Part shown: positions 47,270-56,685 of the stretch, one piece after another | Numbering within the stretch: the stretch's first letter is position 1 | How the letters are laid out: each line of letters begins with the position of its first letter | Source of the DNA: Ancrocorticia sp. | Lineage (GTDB): Bacteria > Actinomycetota > Actinomycetes > Actinomycetales > Actinomycetaceae | Direction: 5' to 3' | Assembly: GCA_022648165.1 (NCBI GenBank) | Contig: JALCLX010000009.1 | Coordinates: 1 to 64,000 of the forward strand | Length of the DNA stretch: 64,000 bases | Made by a program: the position numbers and the translations under genes | Notes under the pieces: generated by a model | The model's input: only the letters and a program-made list of their open reading frames with translations | Told to the model about the DNA's origin: nothing | Database searches by the model: none

Positions 47270-48973
47270 GTGGATTTACGCCTACACGCCACGGTATTTG
47301 ATTTTTCATTCGTGGCTGTTTATCTGTTCTTTGTCATCGCGATTGGGATTGTTACTCGCCGGCGCGTGCTCACCTCGGAGGATTACTTTCTTTCTGGACG
47401 CTCCCTACCAGCATGGATCTGCGCGCTGGCGTTCCTTTCCGCGAACATCGGTGCAACCGAATTGATTGGAATGGCAGCCAACGGCTCGCAGTATGGGCTG
47501 GGTACAGTGCACTACTACTGGATCGGGGCTGTGCCCGCCATGGTGTTTCTTGGCTTGGTCATGATGCCGTTCTATTATGGCGCGCGCGTGAGATCCGTCC
47601 CCGAATACCTCAGGTTGCGTTTTAATCGCCCGACTCATCTTTACCAGTCGATCGTCTTCGCTGTTGCCACGATCCTGGTGGCTGGCGTTAACCTTTTCGC
47701 TCTGGCCTTGCTGATCAACGTATTGATTGGGTTGCCGTTGTGGGCATCTATTCTTGCCGCGGCTGGCGTTGTGTTGCTCTACACCACGATGGGTGGGCTT
47801 ACGGCCACCATGTACAACGAGGTGCTTCAGTTTCTCATCATTGTGGCATTCCTGGTTCCTCTCACGGTAGGTGGCCTCGCCCGGGTGGGAGGCGTTTCCG
47901 GCTTGATTGACACGCTGAACGCCACACAAGTTTTGGGTAAAGATGGGTTGACCGTGTGGGGCGGTACAGGGCTCGGCAACACAACTAATCCCTACGGAAA
48001 CTGGATCGCACTGCTCTTGGGCATGGGTTTTGTGAATTCATTCGGGTACTGGACCACGAACTTCACGGAAGTCCAGCGGGCTCTCTCAGCAAAAGACATG
48101 TCCGCTGCGCGCCGCACGCCGATCTTAGCTGCGATACCCAAAATGTTTCTGCCTGTTGTCATCATCACCCCAGGTCTGATAGCGGCTGCGCTGATACCCG
48201 AGCTCTCCGACGGCACGTTGCCGCACAATGAGGCGCTGCCCGCGCTCATCGGGAAGGTTCTTCCTACCGGGCTTGTGGGCTTGGCGCTTGCGGCCTTGAT
48301 AGCCGCCTTCATGGCGGGGATGGCCGCAAACGTATCGTCATTCAATACCGTGGTGACGTACGACCTGTGGCAAACCTACATTCGCCCAGGTAGGCGCGAT
48401 GTGTATTATCTGAGAATCGGCCGCAAGTTGACTGTTGTGGGGGTGCTGATAGCGATCGGCGCTGCTTTTATCGCCGCGACCTGGAACAATATTCAAGACT
48501 ATCTGCAGCTCCTGCAGTCAGTGTTTTCCGCACCCTTATTCGCCACCTTTATCGTGGGTATGTTCTGGAAACGTATGAGCCCGTGGGCGGGGCTATTCGG
48601 CCTCATCTCCGGCGCATTGGGTGCCGCTACCGTACAGATCGGCTACATGGCTGGAGTGTTCGCATTCAACACCCAGCAGGCCGCATCGTTCACCGGATCG
48701 GGAATGGCTTTCGTCGCCGACGTAGTCGTTTCCATCGTCGTGACGTACCTGACCAAGCCGAAGCCGATCGAGGAGCTGGATGGTCTTGTGTGGGGGCGCA
48801 CACGCATGGAGATTCGTGGTGCGCAACCGGCGCCCGACCTTCATCACGTGGCGGTGAAAGCGGAGCGGGAACGCATCGCTGCGGGGGAGAAGCTGCCGTG
48901 GTGGGAGAATCCATGGCCTCTTGGAATTGGCGTTTTGATCGTTCTCGTGGTCTTGAATGTGACGGTGGGATAG
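47270..48973 (+). CDS. Sodium:solute symporter (SSS family)
   Basis: A 567-residue membrane protein of the SSS family, with about 14 hydrophobic helices. RSLPAWICALAFLSANIGATELIGMA, quoted in part as LSANIGATELIGMA, is the N-terminal sodium-site region; YYGARVRSVPEYLRLRF and AFMAGMAANVSSFNTVVTYDLW also match. These proteins couple uptake of sugars, vitamins or organic acids to sodium; the substrate is not readable. The last part of the frame is a hydrophilic loop and a final helix. It is followed immediately by a 106-residue two-helix protein. Confidence 0.9.
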   Translation: MDLRLHATVFDFSFVAVYLFFVIAIGIVTRRRVLTSEDYFLSGRSLPAWICALAFLSANIGATELIGMAANGSQYGLGTVHYYWIGAVPAMVFLGLVMMPFYYGARVRSVPEYLRLRFNRPTHLYQSIVFAVATILVAGVNLFALALLINVLIGLPLWASILAAAGVVLLYTTMGGLTATMYNEVLQFLIIVAFLVPLTVGGLARVGGVSGLIDTLNATQVLGKDGLTVWGGTGLGNTTNPYGNWIALLLGMGFVNSFGYWTTNFTEVQRALSAKDMSAARRTPILAAIPKMFLPVVIITPGLIAAALIPELSDGTLPHNEALPALIGKVLPTGLVGLALAALIAAFMAGMAANVSSFNTVVTYDLWQTYIRPGRRDVYYLRIGRKLTVVGVLIAIGAAFIAATWNNIQDYLQLLQSVFSAPLFATFIVGMFWKRMSPWAGLFGLISGALGAATVQIGYMAGVFAFNTQQAASFTGSGMAFVADVVVSIVVTYLTKPKPIEELDGLVWGRTRMEIRGAQPAPDLHHVAVKAERERIAAGEKLPWWENPWPLGIGVLIVLVVLNVTVG

Positions 48974-49294
48974 ATGGACAAGCAAACACCGAAGTCTCCT
49001 GAAACGCACGGCGTGTGGAGCCGAGCGCTGGCAGATCTGCGGGCGTGGATCGCCGCTATGTTCGCTACATTTGGCGTGATGCTTTCCGTGTATGGCGGCT
49101 TCTTCGCCACCGCTGAAGATCTGGCCAAGGGCGGAGGCATCAACCTCACATTGTGGACTGGAATTGGCATGCTGGCGGTTGCCGCTGCATTCGCCGTGTG
49201 GTTTTTTGCGCGTCCGCAGAACGTGAGTGACACTCCGGACCGGGATTTTCCGGATTCCTTCGCCGATCCTGTAACTGAGGGGGACGAGCCGTGA
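48974..49294 (+). CDS. Small two-helix membrane protein, likely partner of the symporter
   Basis: A 106-residue protein with two hydrophobic helices (about 28-48 and 60-80), short charged ends and an acidic C-terminus. It begins at ATG 48974, directly after the symporter stop. Some SSS symporters have a small two-helix accessory subunit; this one shows no strong similarity that I can name to those families, so its role is inferred from position. A sugar-kinase gene follows, suggesting the substrate could be a sugar. Confidence 0.65.
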   Translation: MDKQTPKSPETHGVWSRALADLRAWIAAMFATFGVMLSVYGGFFATAEDLAKGGGINLTLWTGIGMLAVAAAFAVWFFARPQNVSDTPDRDFPDSFADPVTEGDEP

Positions 49295-49344
49295 AGTCGC
49301 ATTATACTGAGTGACAATCATGTATCGCGGCGAAGGAGCATCGT

Positions 49345-50280
49345 GTGATTGAACGTCCCATTCTTTGCGTAGGCGAGGCACTCATTGACGTTGTGATACG
49401 CGGTGATGAACAGGAAGAGCACGTGGGTGGTAGTCCGCTGAACGTTGCGAGCGGACTGGCCGCATTAGGTCACCCCACGCTCCTGGCATCGTGGTGGGCG
49501 CCGGATGAACGCGGCCACGCCATTGAACGGTACGCTGCGGCCCATCACGTGGGAATCGTCCCCGGCTCCGCGGGAGCCCAGAAGACCACAGTGGCGTATG
49601 CGCACCTCGACGCATTGGGGCAGGCGCGCTACTGCTTCGATCTCGAGTGGAATTGCCCGCAGCTGCCCCCACTAGAATCGGTTGCTCACATGCACATCGG
49701 CAGTTATGGTGCCACCACGGAGCCTGGTGCCACGCACGTCGGCGCCGCCGTCGCACACATGGCAGGAACTATCTCGTATGATCCCAATGCACGGCCTGCG
49801 ATTATGGGAAGTGCTGAAAGCGTCCGCGATCGGATCGAACGCCTTATCTCACTGTCGGATGTCGTCAAAGCCTCCGATGAGGATGTTGCATGGCTGTATG
49901 GCGATCAACGGCTCGACGACGTGATGCAGCTGTGGCTGGGGATGGGAGTCAGCTTGGTTGTGATAACGCGCGGCAAGGAGGGCGCTCGCGCCATGTTGTC
50001 CAGCCAGCCAGGCACGGTGGACATCGCGCCCTTTCAAGTCGAGGTAGCAGACACCGTAGGAGCAGGTGATTCTTTCATGGCCGGGCTCTTGTCCGGTTTG
50101 GCCGATGCGGGCCTGATTGGAGGCGCGCAGGCAAAATCTGCGCTGCGTGTGGCGACATGGGACCAGGTAAAGCCGGCTCTCACGCGCGGTACGGTGACGT
50201 CGAGCATTACCGTTAGTCAGCCGGGAGCATACTCGCCCAACCGCCATGAGGTGAGCGCGGCACTCGCCCGCTCAGAATGA
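49345..50280 (+). CDS. PfkB-family sugar kinase (fructokinase-like)
   Basis: This 311-residue kinase has the PfkB N-terminal GEALIDVV and HVGGSPLNVASGLAALG, and the C-terminal active-site signature DTVGAGDSFMAGLLSGL with the catalytic aspartate. It resembles fructokinases but the exact sugar cannot be settled. GAAGGAG lies before the GTG at 49345. It is 50 bp after the symporter pair and probably in the same transcription unit, which would fit sugar uptake followed by phosphorylation. It is convergent with orn. Confidence 0.85.
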   Translation: MIERPILCVGEALIDVVIRGDEQEEHVGGSPLNVASGLAALGHPTLLASWWAPDERGHAIERYAAAHHVGIVPGSAGAQKTTVAYAHLDALGQARYCFDLEWNCPQLPPLESVAHMHIGSYGATTEPGATHVGAAVAHMAGTISYDPNARPAIMGSAESVRDRIERLISLSDVVKASDEDVAWLYGDQRLDDVMQLWLGMGVSLVVITRGKEGARAMLSSQPGTVDIAPFQVEVADTVGAGDSFMAGLLSGLADAGLIGGAQAKSALRVATWDQVKPALTRGTVTSSITVSQPGAYSPNRHEVSAALARSE

Positions 50281-50314
50281 CGCGGCCGCCGCGAGTGATT
50301 CCCACCGCATGCTG

Positions 50315-50965
50315 CTAGTTCCTTGTGTGGGGATCGTCTCCGTGGGCCAACGCGGATGTTACACCGACGGCGCTCTGTGCGGCGCGGACGCATTCTTCAG
50401 TCGTGGGGCCCTCGCCTTCTGGTAGTAACGCGGCCCGGTAATAACGCAATTCGTCGATCGAATCGTAAATGTCTCCGAGTGCCCGGTGGTTGCCCTTTTT
50501 CTCAGGTGAGGCGAAGTAGGCACGTGGGTACCAGCGTTTGGCGAGCTCTTTGATGGAAGAGACGTCGATGATCCGGTAATGCAGATACTCCACTACGGAA
50601 GGCATGTACTTTTCCAGGAACATCTTGTCCGTTCCTACAGAGTTACCCCCGAGTGGGGCTTTGCCTGCCTCCGGCACGTGCTTCTTGATATACGCAAGGA
50701 TCCGCGCGGTTGCCTCCTCAAGCGAAAGCCCATTCTCCCATTCGGTGATGAGCCCCGAATTCGTGTGCATTGCCCGCACGAAATCGCCCATGTGATCCAC
50801 GGCGGCTTGGCTTGGCTTGATTAAGATGTCGATGCCCTCGTCCATGGGGGTGAGCTCAGAATCGGTGATGACAACGGAGACTTCCACTAGTTCGTCGATT
50901 GAGAGATCCAACCCAGTCATCTCGCAATCGATCCACACTATCGGATTATTGTTCACCCAGCTCAC
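50315..50965 (-). CDS. orn: Oligoribonuclease
   Basis: Orn degrades 2-5 nt RNA oligomers. The DEDDh motifs are IVWIDCEMTGLDL (residues about 11-20), then the ExoII region around KKHVPEAGKAPLGGNSVGTD and ExoIII HRALGDIYDSIDELRYYR. The 216-residue length is typical. It starts with GTG. It lies next to a tRNA-Arg gene on the same strand and ends convergently with the PfkB gene. Confidence 0.95.
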   Translation of the reverse strand: MSWVNNNPIVWIDCEMTGLDLSIDELVEVSVVITDSELTPMDEGIDILIKPSQAAVDHMGDFVRAMHTNSGLITEWENGLSLEEATARILAYIKKHVPEAGKAPLGGNSVGTDKMFLEKYMPSVVEYLHYRIIDVSSIKELAKRWYPRAYFASPEKKGNHRALGDIYDSIDELRYYRAALLPEGEGPTTEECVRAAQSAVGVTSALAHGDDPHTRN

Positions 50966-51005
50966 CCTATTTCTCTCTGGGCCCGAGATTCCTCCCCGGG
51001 CGTCG

Positions 51006-51078
51006 TGCCCCCAACGCGACTCGAACGCGTAACCTACGGATTAGAAGGCCGTTGCTCTATCCATTGAGCTATGGGGGC
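51006..51078 (-). tRNA. tRNA-Arg (anticodon UCU)
   Basis: On the minus strand the acceptor GCCCCCA pairs with TGGGGGC plus discriminator A; a D arm (AGCTC..GAGC), an anticodon loop CTTCTAA (anticodon TCT) and a T arm with GTTCGAGTC follow. It is 73 nt without a coded CCA. The base pair closing the anticodon loop is a C-T mismatch, which I believe is common in this tRNA in actinobacteria. Confidence 0.93.
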
Positions 51079-51201
51079 CGAAAGAACACGCGGTGCGCAC
51101 GGCGCACTCGTTCTGCCGCATACTAATCTACCGAACTTAGGACTACGCGCCAATTTCACGGCGGGGAGGCGAAGTCTGCCATCGTGGCGGACAATAGAGG
51201 C

Positions 51202-52779
51202 ATGGCAGGGAACAAGCAGGAATTGACGCACGTGGTGGAACGCACAATCAACGCGCTCAAAGGCGCGCGCTTGCCGCTTGAAATGCCTGGTTCCCTGGAA
51301 CTCAAGGAACAACGGAACCGCCTGATTACCCAGCTTGAAACGCGGATCTTGCCACATCTGCGTTCGGATTCACTTCCGGGAGTGGTCGTTTTCGGTGGCT
51401 CTTCAGGTGCGGGGAAGTCCACTCTTTTCAATACTCTGATAGGTGAGGAAATCTCTCCGGCTTCGGTGTTGCGCCCTACAACGCGCGTTCCTGTGATTGG
51501 CATTCATCCGGACGATGTGGCCGCGATGGAAGGGCACGCATTGTTAAGTATGGGCCGCACGGCCGTGGTGCGCGGCGGGATTCCGGGGCTCGTGATCGTG
51601 GATGCACCGGATCTGGATTCGGTAGAAGAGAATAACCGGGAGGCGGCCCGCAGGCTGCTGGACGCGGCAGATTTGTGGGTGTTCGTGACCACGGCAGCTC
51701 GCTATGGAGATGCGGTAGCGTGGCGGATGCTGACTGATGCATATCGCCGTGGGATGACGGTGGCAGTGGTGTTGGATCGTGTTCCGGAAAAAGCCGTGAG
51801 AACGGTGGGGCAGGACTTGCGGCGCCGGATGATCGACGAGGGTATCGGCGATACACCGCTGCTGGTTGTACCTGATGTGGGGCCTCATGAAGGGCTGCTA
51901 CCGTCCGAAGCCGCAGCTTCTGTGCGTGCGTGGTTGGCAGCCATGGCGCAGTCTCACATGGGGGCAACGCTGGCGGAAAGAACAACACGCACGACCGTGC
52001 CGGATATTCGCCGCGGCTTGCTGGACTTAGCGGAGGCCGTAGAACATCAGGCGAACGCGCTACAGGACTTGAAGGATCAGGCAAGCGTGGCAGTGACGGA
52101 TGCGGCACACAAGGTGACAGTAAATGCGCTCAATGGAAGGTTTGGCCAGGGAGCTCCAACAGCAACGTGGCTCACATTTTCTTCGAGCGGTGGCGTTCTC
52201 GATTGCGTGGCCGCCGGCGCGGCACCGGGGCTTTTCCGCCGCAAAGCATTCGCAGAACGCGATAAAGCGATGACGATTGTGTTCGATGCGGCACTTTCCG
52301 CTATCCGGGTGGCCGTGCACCAGGGAATTGTTTCCGCCGACGAGGCCATCGCGCAGTCGTGGCGGCGCGACGCAGTTGATACAGCAGGATTTGAGCGAGC
52401 TGGGCACGCGCGCGTGGATGCGGTGCACATAGAGAATGTGGCACTGATCGGCTGGAAGCGGGACATATGGAATCTTGTGCCGGCGCACCGCACCAGTGCG
52501 TGGTTCACGAAGCATGGACAAGCGGCACTGCTGGGTGCTGCTGCGGCGGGTGTTTCGGGTGCGCAGCGTGCGCTGGGTGCTGCGGGGCTGAGCCAACAAT
52601 TGCGCCCTGCACGAGAGGCGTTGGCGGCCCGCTGCGAGGCCGCGATTGAAGCGGTTTCTCACGCATATTGCGACGCACTGGCCGATGTGCCAATAGGCAA
52701 TGGCCGGCAACTGCGGTTGCGGGCAAGCGAATATTTGGACGGGACGGAATCAATCGCCGACATGATGTGGAAGGAGTGA
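51202..52779 (+). CDS. Dynamin-like GTPase, first of a pair
   Basis: A 525-residue GTP-binding protein. The P-loop GGSSGAGKST is at residues 65-74, switch I threonines lie in RPTTRVP, and G3 reads VDAPDLDS; the G4 position reads VVLDRVP rather than NKxD. The C-terminal half is helical and hydrophilic with no obvious membrane segment. It fits the bacterial dynamin-like/YfjP-type family, which acts on membranes. I prefer ATG 51202 over an upstream GTG (51184). It overlaps nothing but is immediately followed by a second GTPase. Confidence 0.75.
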   Translation: MAGNKQELTHVVERTINALKGARLPLEMPGSLELKEQRNRLITQLETRILPHLRSDSLPGVVVFGGSSGAGKSTLFNTLIGEEISPASVLRPTTRVPVIGIHPDDVAAMEGHALLSMGRTAVVRGGIPGLVIVDAPDLDSVEENNREAARRLLDAADLWVFVTTAARYGDAVAWRMLTDAYRRGMTVAVVLDRVPEKAVRTVGQDLRRRMIDEGIGDTPLLVVPDVGPHEGLLPSEAAASVRAWLAAMAQSHMGATLAERTTRTTVPDIRRGLLDLAEAVEHQANALQDLKDQASVAVTDAAHKVTVNALNGRFGQGAPTATWLTFSSSGGVLDCVAAGAAPGLFRRKAFAERDKAMTIVFDAALSAIRVAVHQGIVSADEAIAQSWRRDAVDTAGFERAGHARVDAVHIENVALIGWKRDIWNLVPAHRTSAWFTKHGQAALLGAAAAGVSGAQRALGAAGLSQQLRPAREALAARCEAAIEAVSHAYCDALADVPIGNGRQLRLRASEYLDGTESIADMMWKE

Positions 52780-52780
52780 C

Positions 52781-54238
52781 ATGGCAGAGGAGCCACTGCC
52801 GCGGGCCGGCGGCATCACGCAGCGCCTGGAGCGCCTGACCAGTGCGATGGAGATCGGCGGGGAGTATTTCAACCCATTCGTGCGCGCTCGCGCGCGTGAA
52901 GCGCTGCAACGGGCCGAGCAGCGCGCGGCGCGTGGAGAGGGCGTCACGGTTGCGGCGCTCATGGGTGGCACGGGTGCCGGAAAATCCAGCCTATTCAATC
53001 TGCTGACAGGTTTGAGTTTTTCCGAAGTGGGTGAATTGCGGCCTACGACAACACATCCCGTCTCGTGCACATGGCATGTGGACGCAGACGGCGTGCTGGA
53101 CATGATCGGTGTGCCGCGAGAGGCGAGGATTACTCACGATTCACCGCTTGTGGATGACGATCCAGCGCTTCACTCCCTCGTACTCATCGATTTGCCTGAT
53201 CACGATTCCGTAGCATTGGGTAACGCTGCACTGTTCAACCGGATACTTCCATTGATAGACGTGCTGATCTGGGTGCTTGATCCGCAAAAGTATGCGGATC
53301 AAATCCTCCATGAGGGCTATCTTTCTTCGTTGCGCGGTAGGAGTGACCAGATTCTAGTGGTGGTCAACCAGGCGGACACGCTTCCCGATAGCTCCATAGA
53401 CGTGGTGGTGGCAGACGTGAAGAAGCTGTTGGCGGCAGATGGTCTGAGGAACGTACCTGTTGTGGTGACGTCCGTCCCGCGGCGTGCCGGATTGGAACAG
53501 ATCCACGGCGTGCTGGCTCAAGCGGTAGCGCGTGACGACGCCGCCGTGCGTTCAGCGGAGGCGGAACTTGATTCCATTTCGGCTATGTTGGCACGTGAAT
53601 TGGGCGATGGAACACCGGACGTACCACAGGATGCGGCAGACGCCGCAGCTGCGGGTTTTGAGGATGCGGTGGCGCTCGATGCGGTGAGTGCATCGGTGAA
53701 GGCGACAGGTCTGAAATCTGCCGCGTTGGCTAAACCGGAAAAGCCTGCTGGTGCGATGACGGCGGCGATCCGTGATGCGTGGATCGCTGCTGCGCGCACC
53801 GGCCTGCCAGAGCCGTGGCAAAAGGCACTCGATGAGGCGGTGGCGCCGTCCGAAAAACTGAGGAAGTCCGTGAATGCAGCTGTGCGCAACGTGCCATTGC
53901 AGCCGCAGCCCCGCACGCCAATCGTGGTAGGAATCTGCCTGGGTGCGCTCGCGATCGTGGGCGGCGCACTCTGGATACTCGGTGAACTGGCGGGTTGGTG
54001 GCCAAGGGGCGCGGCCTGGATGCCGCCGCTGGTGGGGGCCATCGCGCTGGTGTTTTTAGTACTGTTCACGTGGTGGGGTGTGCGTGTGCATCGGAGACGA
54101 GCGCACCGGCGCGCACTGGATTACGAGGCGCAAGTACGCAGCGCGATCAACGACGTCGTGCACGTGGAAATGGTGGCTCCAACCGAGCGTATCGTGGAGC
54201 GGTTTCGCCGCACCCGCGCGGCATTGGTACCCGAGTAG
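52781..54238 (+). CDS. Membrane GTPase, second of a pair
   Basis: A 485-residue protein with P-loop GGTGAGKSS at about 62-70, RPTTTHP (switch I), DLPDHDS (G3) and VVNQADTLPD (G4, NQAD). Two transmembrane helices lie at about 381-402 and 420-437, followed by a basic and then soluble tail. The insert between 280 and 380 is Ala-rich. It is the membrane partner type of tandem actinobacterial dynamin-like GTPases. AAGGAGTGAC precedes the ATG and overlaps the previous stop, giving coupled translation. Confidence 0.75.
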   Translation: MAEEPLPRAGGITQRLERLTSAMEIGGEYFNPFVRARAREALQRAEQRAARGEGVTVAALMGGTGAGKSSLFNLLTGLSFSEVGELRPTTTHPVSCTWHVDADGVLDMIGVPREARITHDSPLVDDDPALHSLVLIDLPDHDSVALGNAALFNRILPLIDVLIWVLDPQKYADQILHEGYLSSLRGRSDQILVVVNQADTLPDSSIDVVVADVKKLLAADGLRNVPVVVTSVPRRAGLEQIHGVLAQAVARDDAAVRSAEAELDSISAMLARELGDGTPDVPQDAADAAAAGFEDAVALDAVSASVKATGLKSAALAKPEKPAGAMTAAIRDAWIAAARTGLPEPWQKALDEAVAPSEKLRKSVNAAVRNVPLQPQPRTPIVVGICLGALAIVGGALWILGELAGWWPRGAAWMPPLVGAIALVFLVLFTWWGVRVHRRRAHRRALDYEAQVRSAINDVVHVEMVAPTERIVERFRRTRAALVPE

Positions 54239-54271
54239 AACGCTCTGCGCTTTCAATTCGCGTGGAGCGTT
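54239..54271 (+). terminator. Hairpin after the GTPase pair
   Basis: A 12-bp stem with two G-T pairs (54239-54250 with 54260-54271) and a 9-nt loop follows the stop of the second GTPase, then GATGTTTCC. Weak T-run. Confidence 0.6.
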
Positions 54272-54397
54272 GATGTTTCCACAGAACGCGGCATGTGTAC
54301 GTTGTTCACACGATGAGGCGCTGTGCGGCGCGCAGACCACGATATGCGGTGTACTGACGTAGAGGCAGGAAGGACCGGCCTCGGAAGGAGATACACC

Positions 54398-54919
54398 ATG
54401 TCCAATGAGACTTATGTGACCATTCGGGGGTATGCGGGAGCCGATCCGATGGTGTTCCGCAACGATGCCGGCAACACTACTACGGTTGTGCGTGTGGGCG
54501 TCACTGCCCGGAATTTTGACCGGAAGGCAGGAGTATTTGCAGACGGTACGACGGCGTGGTATTCGGTACGGTGCTATGGCGAGCTTGCGGAGAATGTGAT
54601 TCGGAGCGTGAGAAAGGGCACGCCGGTGCTGGTGAGAGGCCGTTTAGCTCACCGGCAATGGGCCGACAAAGAGGGGCACGCGAAGACTGATCTTGTGATC
54701 GTGTCTGATTCTTTCGGTATTGATCTGAACACCGGTGAGGCACAATTTGTCCGTACGCGACGCGGGAATTTGGTTGCTGTGGAAGGGGAGCCAGCGCATG
54801 CGGCAAGCGTCCCGGGCGATTCTGTGGACGTCGGTGGCGAAGAGCCGCGCGAGGGTGCCGAGGAATCGAAATCGGCCGATGAGGCTGTCCGAAGTGCGGG
54901 AAATCTGGCACGCGTTTAG
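54398..54919 (+). CDS. Single-stranded DNA-binding protein paralogue
   Basis: The OB-fold of SSB (YVTIRGYAGADPMVFRND, WYSVRCYGELAENV, GTPVLVRGRL) occupies residues 1-110. The C-terminus is acidic in part but ends GNLARV and lacks the DDDIPF-type tip that recruits partners in replicative SSB. So it is probably a secondary SSB used in repair or transformation. AAGGAG precedes the ATG at 54398. The main replicative SSB must be elsewhere. Confidence 0.82.
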   Translation: MSNETYVTIRGYAGADPMVFRNDAGNTTTVVRVGVTARNFDRKAGVFADGTTAWYSVRCYGELAENVIRSVRKGTPVLVRGRLAHRQWADKEGHAKTDLVIVSDSFGIDLNTGEAQFVRTRRGNLVAVEGEPAHAASVPGDSVDVGGEEPREGAEESKSADEAVRSAGNLARV

Positions 54920-54933
54920 TTGGCTGCTAGTGT

Positions 54934-54965
54934 TGGCAGCCCTGTATTCTGGTACAGGGCTGCCA
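54934..54965 (+). terminator. Hairpin between ssb and ettA
   Basis: A perfect 13-bp stem (54934-54946 with 54953-54965) with loop TTCTGG follows the ssb stop by 15 bp. No T-run follows, so it could be a pause/termination signal or an RNA-end stabiliser. Confidence 0.65.
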
Positions 54966-55002
54966 TGATGGGCAGCGTAGGATTGAGACGATTGGGAGCC
55001 TC

Positions 55003-56685
55003 GTGGCTGAGTACATCTATTCGATGGTCCACGCATACAAGCGTGTGGGTGATAAGACGATCCTCGACGACGTCACTATGGCCTTCTTGCCGGGTGCAAA
55101 AATCGGAATGGTAGGCCCGAACGGTGCGGGAAAATCTACCATTTTGAAGATCATGGCGGGATTGGATGAACCGTCGAATGGCGAGGCGCGGCTCACTCCC
55201 GGCTACTCTGTGGGGATATTGCTTCAAGAACCGCCCCTTGACGATGCGAAGACCGTATTGGAGAACGTTCAGATGGGCCGGGCCGATCTGATCGCAAAGC
55301 TCCATCGCTTCAACGAAATCGGCGAAGAGATGGCCAATCCAGATGCGGATTTTGATGCGCTGATGGAGGAGATGGGTACACTCCAAACGGAGATTGATGC
55401 GGCGAATGCGTGGGACTTGGATTCGCAGCTGCAACAGGCGATGGACGCATTGCGGTGCCCGCCGGGTGATACTCCGGTGTCAGTTCTTTCTGGTGGTGAA
55501 CGCCGCAGGGTTGCGCTGTGCCGTCTGTTGCTCGAGGCTCCCGATCTTCTGTTGCTTGATGAACCGACCAACCATTTGGATGCTGAATCCGTGTTGTGGT
55601 TGGAACAGCACTTGAAGCAGTACGCGGGCGCGGTCATTGCCGTCACCCACGATCGCTATTTCCTGGACCACGTGGCATCCTGGATCGCAGAGGTGGATCG
55701 CGGACGCCTTTACCCGTATGAGGGCAATTACTCCACATACCTGGAGACGAAAGAAAAGCGCCTGGAGATCCAAGGGAAGAAAGACGCCAAGCTTGCAAAA
55801 CGCCTCAAAGATGAACTCGAATGGGTGCGCTCGTCTGCCAAGGGGCGCCAGGCGAAGGCGAAGGCCCGCCTGGAGCGCTATGACGAGATGGCAGCTGAGG
55901 CTGAGCGGACTCGAAAGCTCGATTTTGATGAAATTCAGATCCCACCGGGGCCACGGCTTGGCACGCTTGTGTTGGAAGCGGAGCATCTGACGAAGGGTTT
56001 CGATGGCAGGGTGCTGATTGACGATCTTTCGTTTACACTGCCGCGCAACGGCATCGTAGGCATTATTGGGCCAAACGGTGTTGGAAAGACAACGCTCTTT
56101 AAAACAATCGTGGGCCTTGAACCGTTGGATTCTGGCACGTTGAAGATCGGCGATACAGTCAAAATCTCGTACGTTGATCAGAACCGTGCGGGCATCGATC
56201 CGGAGAAATCGGTGTGGGAGGTAGTATCTGATGGCCTCGATTACATCGAAGTTGGAGCCGTAGAGATGCCGTCGCGTGCCTACGTATCCGCATTCGGTTT
56301 CAAGGGGCCCGACCAGCAGAAGAAGGCCGGCGTGCTCTCAGGCGGCGAACGGAACCGGCTTAACCTCGCGCTCACATTGAAACAGGGCGGCAACTTGTTG
56401 CTCTTGGACGAACCTACGAACGACCTGGATGTCGAAACGCTGAGTTCCTTGGAGAATGCCCTTATCCAGTTCCCCGGTTGTGCTGTGGTCATCACCCACG
56501 ACCGCTGGTTCCTCGATAGGGTAGCGACCCATATTCTGGCGTACGAGGGAACGCCGGATAATCCTGCATCGTGGTATTGGTTTGAAGGAAACTTCGAATC
56601 GTATGAGGCAAATAAAGTGCAGCGCCTCGGGCCTGAAGCTGCTCGGCCCAGAGCTGTGACGTATAGGAAGTTGACTCGTGGCTGA
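55003..56685 (+). CDS. ettA: Energy-dependent translational throttle protein EttA (ABC-F)
   Basis: EttA is a soluble ABC-F ATPase that acts in the ribosomal E site and responds to the ATP/ADP ratio. The 560-residue protein has two ATPase domains, each with Walker A (GPNGAGKST at about 39-47, GPNGVGKTT near 356), LSGGERRRVAL and LSGGERNRLNLA signatures and LLLDEPTNHLD / DEPTNDLD Walker B motifs; the linker and arm between them match EttA. The GTG start has GGGAG upstream. The stop overlaps the small gene that follows. Confidence 0.95.
   Translation: MAEYIYSMVHAYKRVGDKTILDDVTMAFLPGAKIGMVGPNGAGKSTILKIMAGLDEPSNGEARLTPGYSVGILLQEPPLDDAKTVLENVQMGRADLIAKLHRFNEIGEEMANPDADFDALMEEMGTLQTEIDAANAWDLDSQLQQAMDALRCPPGDTPVSVLSGGERRRVALCRLLLEAPDLLLLDEPTNHLDAESVLWLEQHLKQYAGAVIAVTHDRYFLDHVASWIAEVDRGRLYPYEGNYSTYLETKEKRLEIQGKKDAKLAKRLKDELEWVRSSAKGRQAKAKARLERYDEMAAEAERTRKLDFDEIQIPPGPRLGTLVLEAEHLTKGFDGRVLIDDLSFTLPRNGIVGIIGPNGVGKTTLFKTIVGLEPLDSGTLKIGDTVKISYVDQNRAGIDPEKSVWEVVSDGLDYIEVGAVEMPSRAYVSAFGFKGPDQQKKAGVLSGGERNRLNLALTLKQGGNLLLLDEPTNDLDVETLSSLENALIQFPGCAVVITHDRWFLDRVATHILAYEGTPDNPASWYWFEGNFESYEANKVQRLGPEAARPRAVTYRKLTRG

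Noticed and set aside
51006-51078. C-T mismatch in the anticodon stem as a sign of a tRNA pseudogene
   Set aside because: All other stems and loops are intact and I believe this mismatch is normal in actinobacterial tRNA-Arg(UCU).
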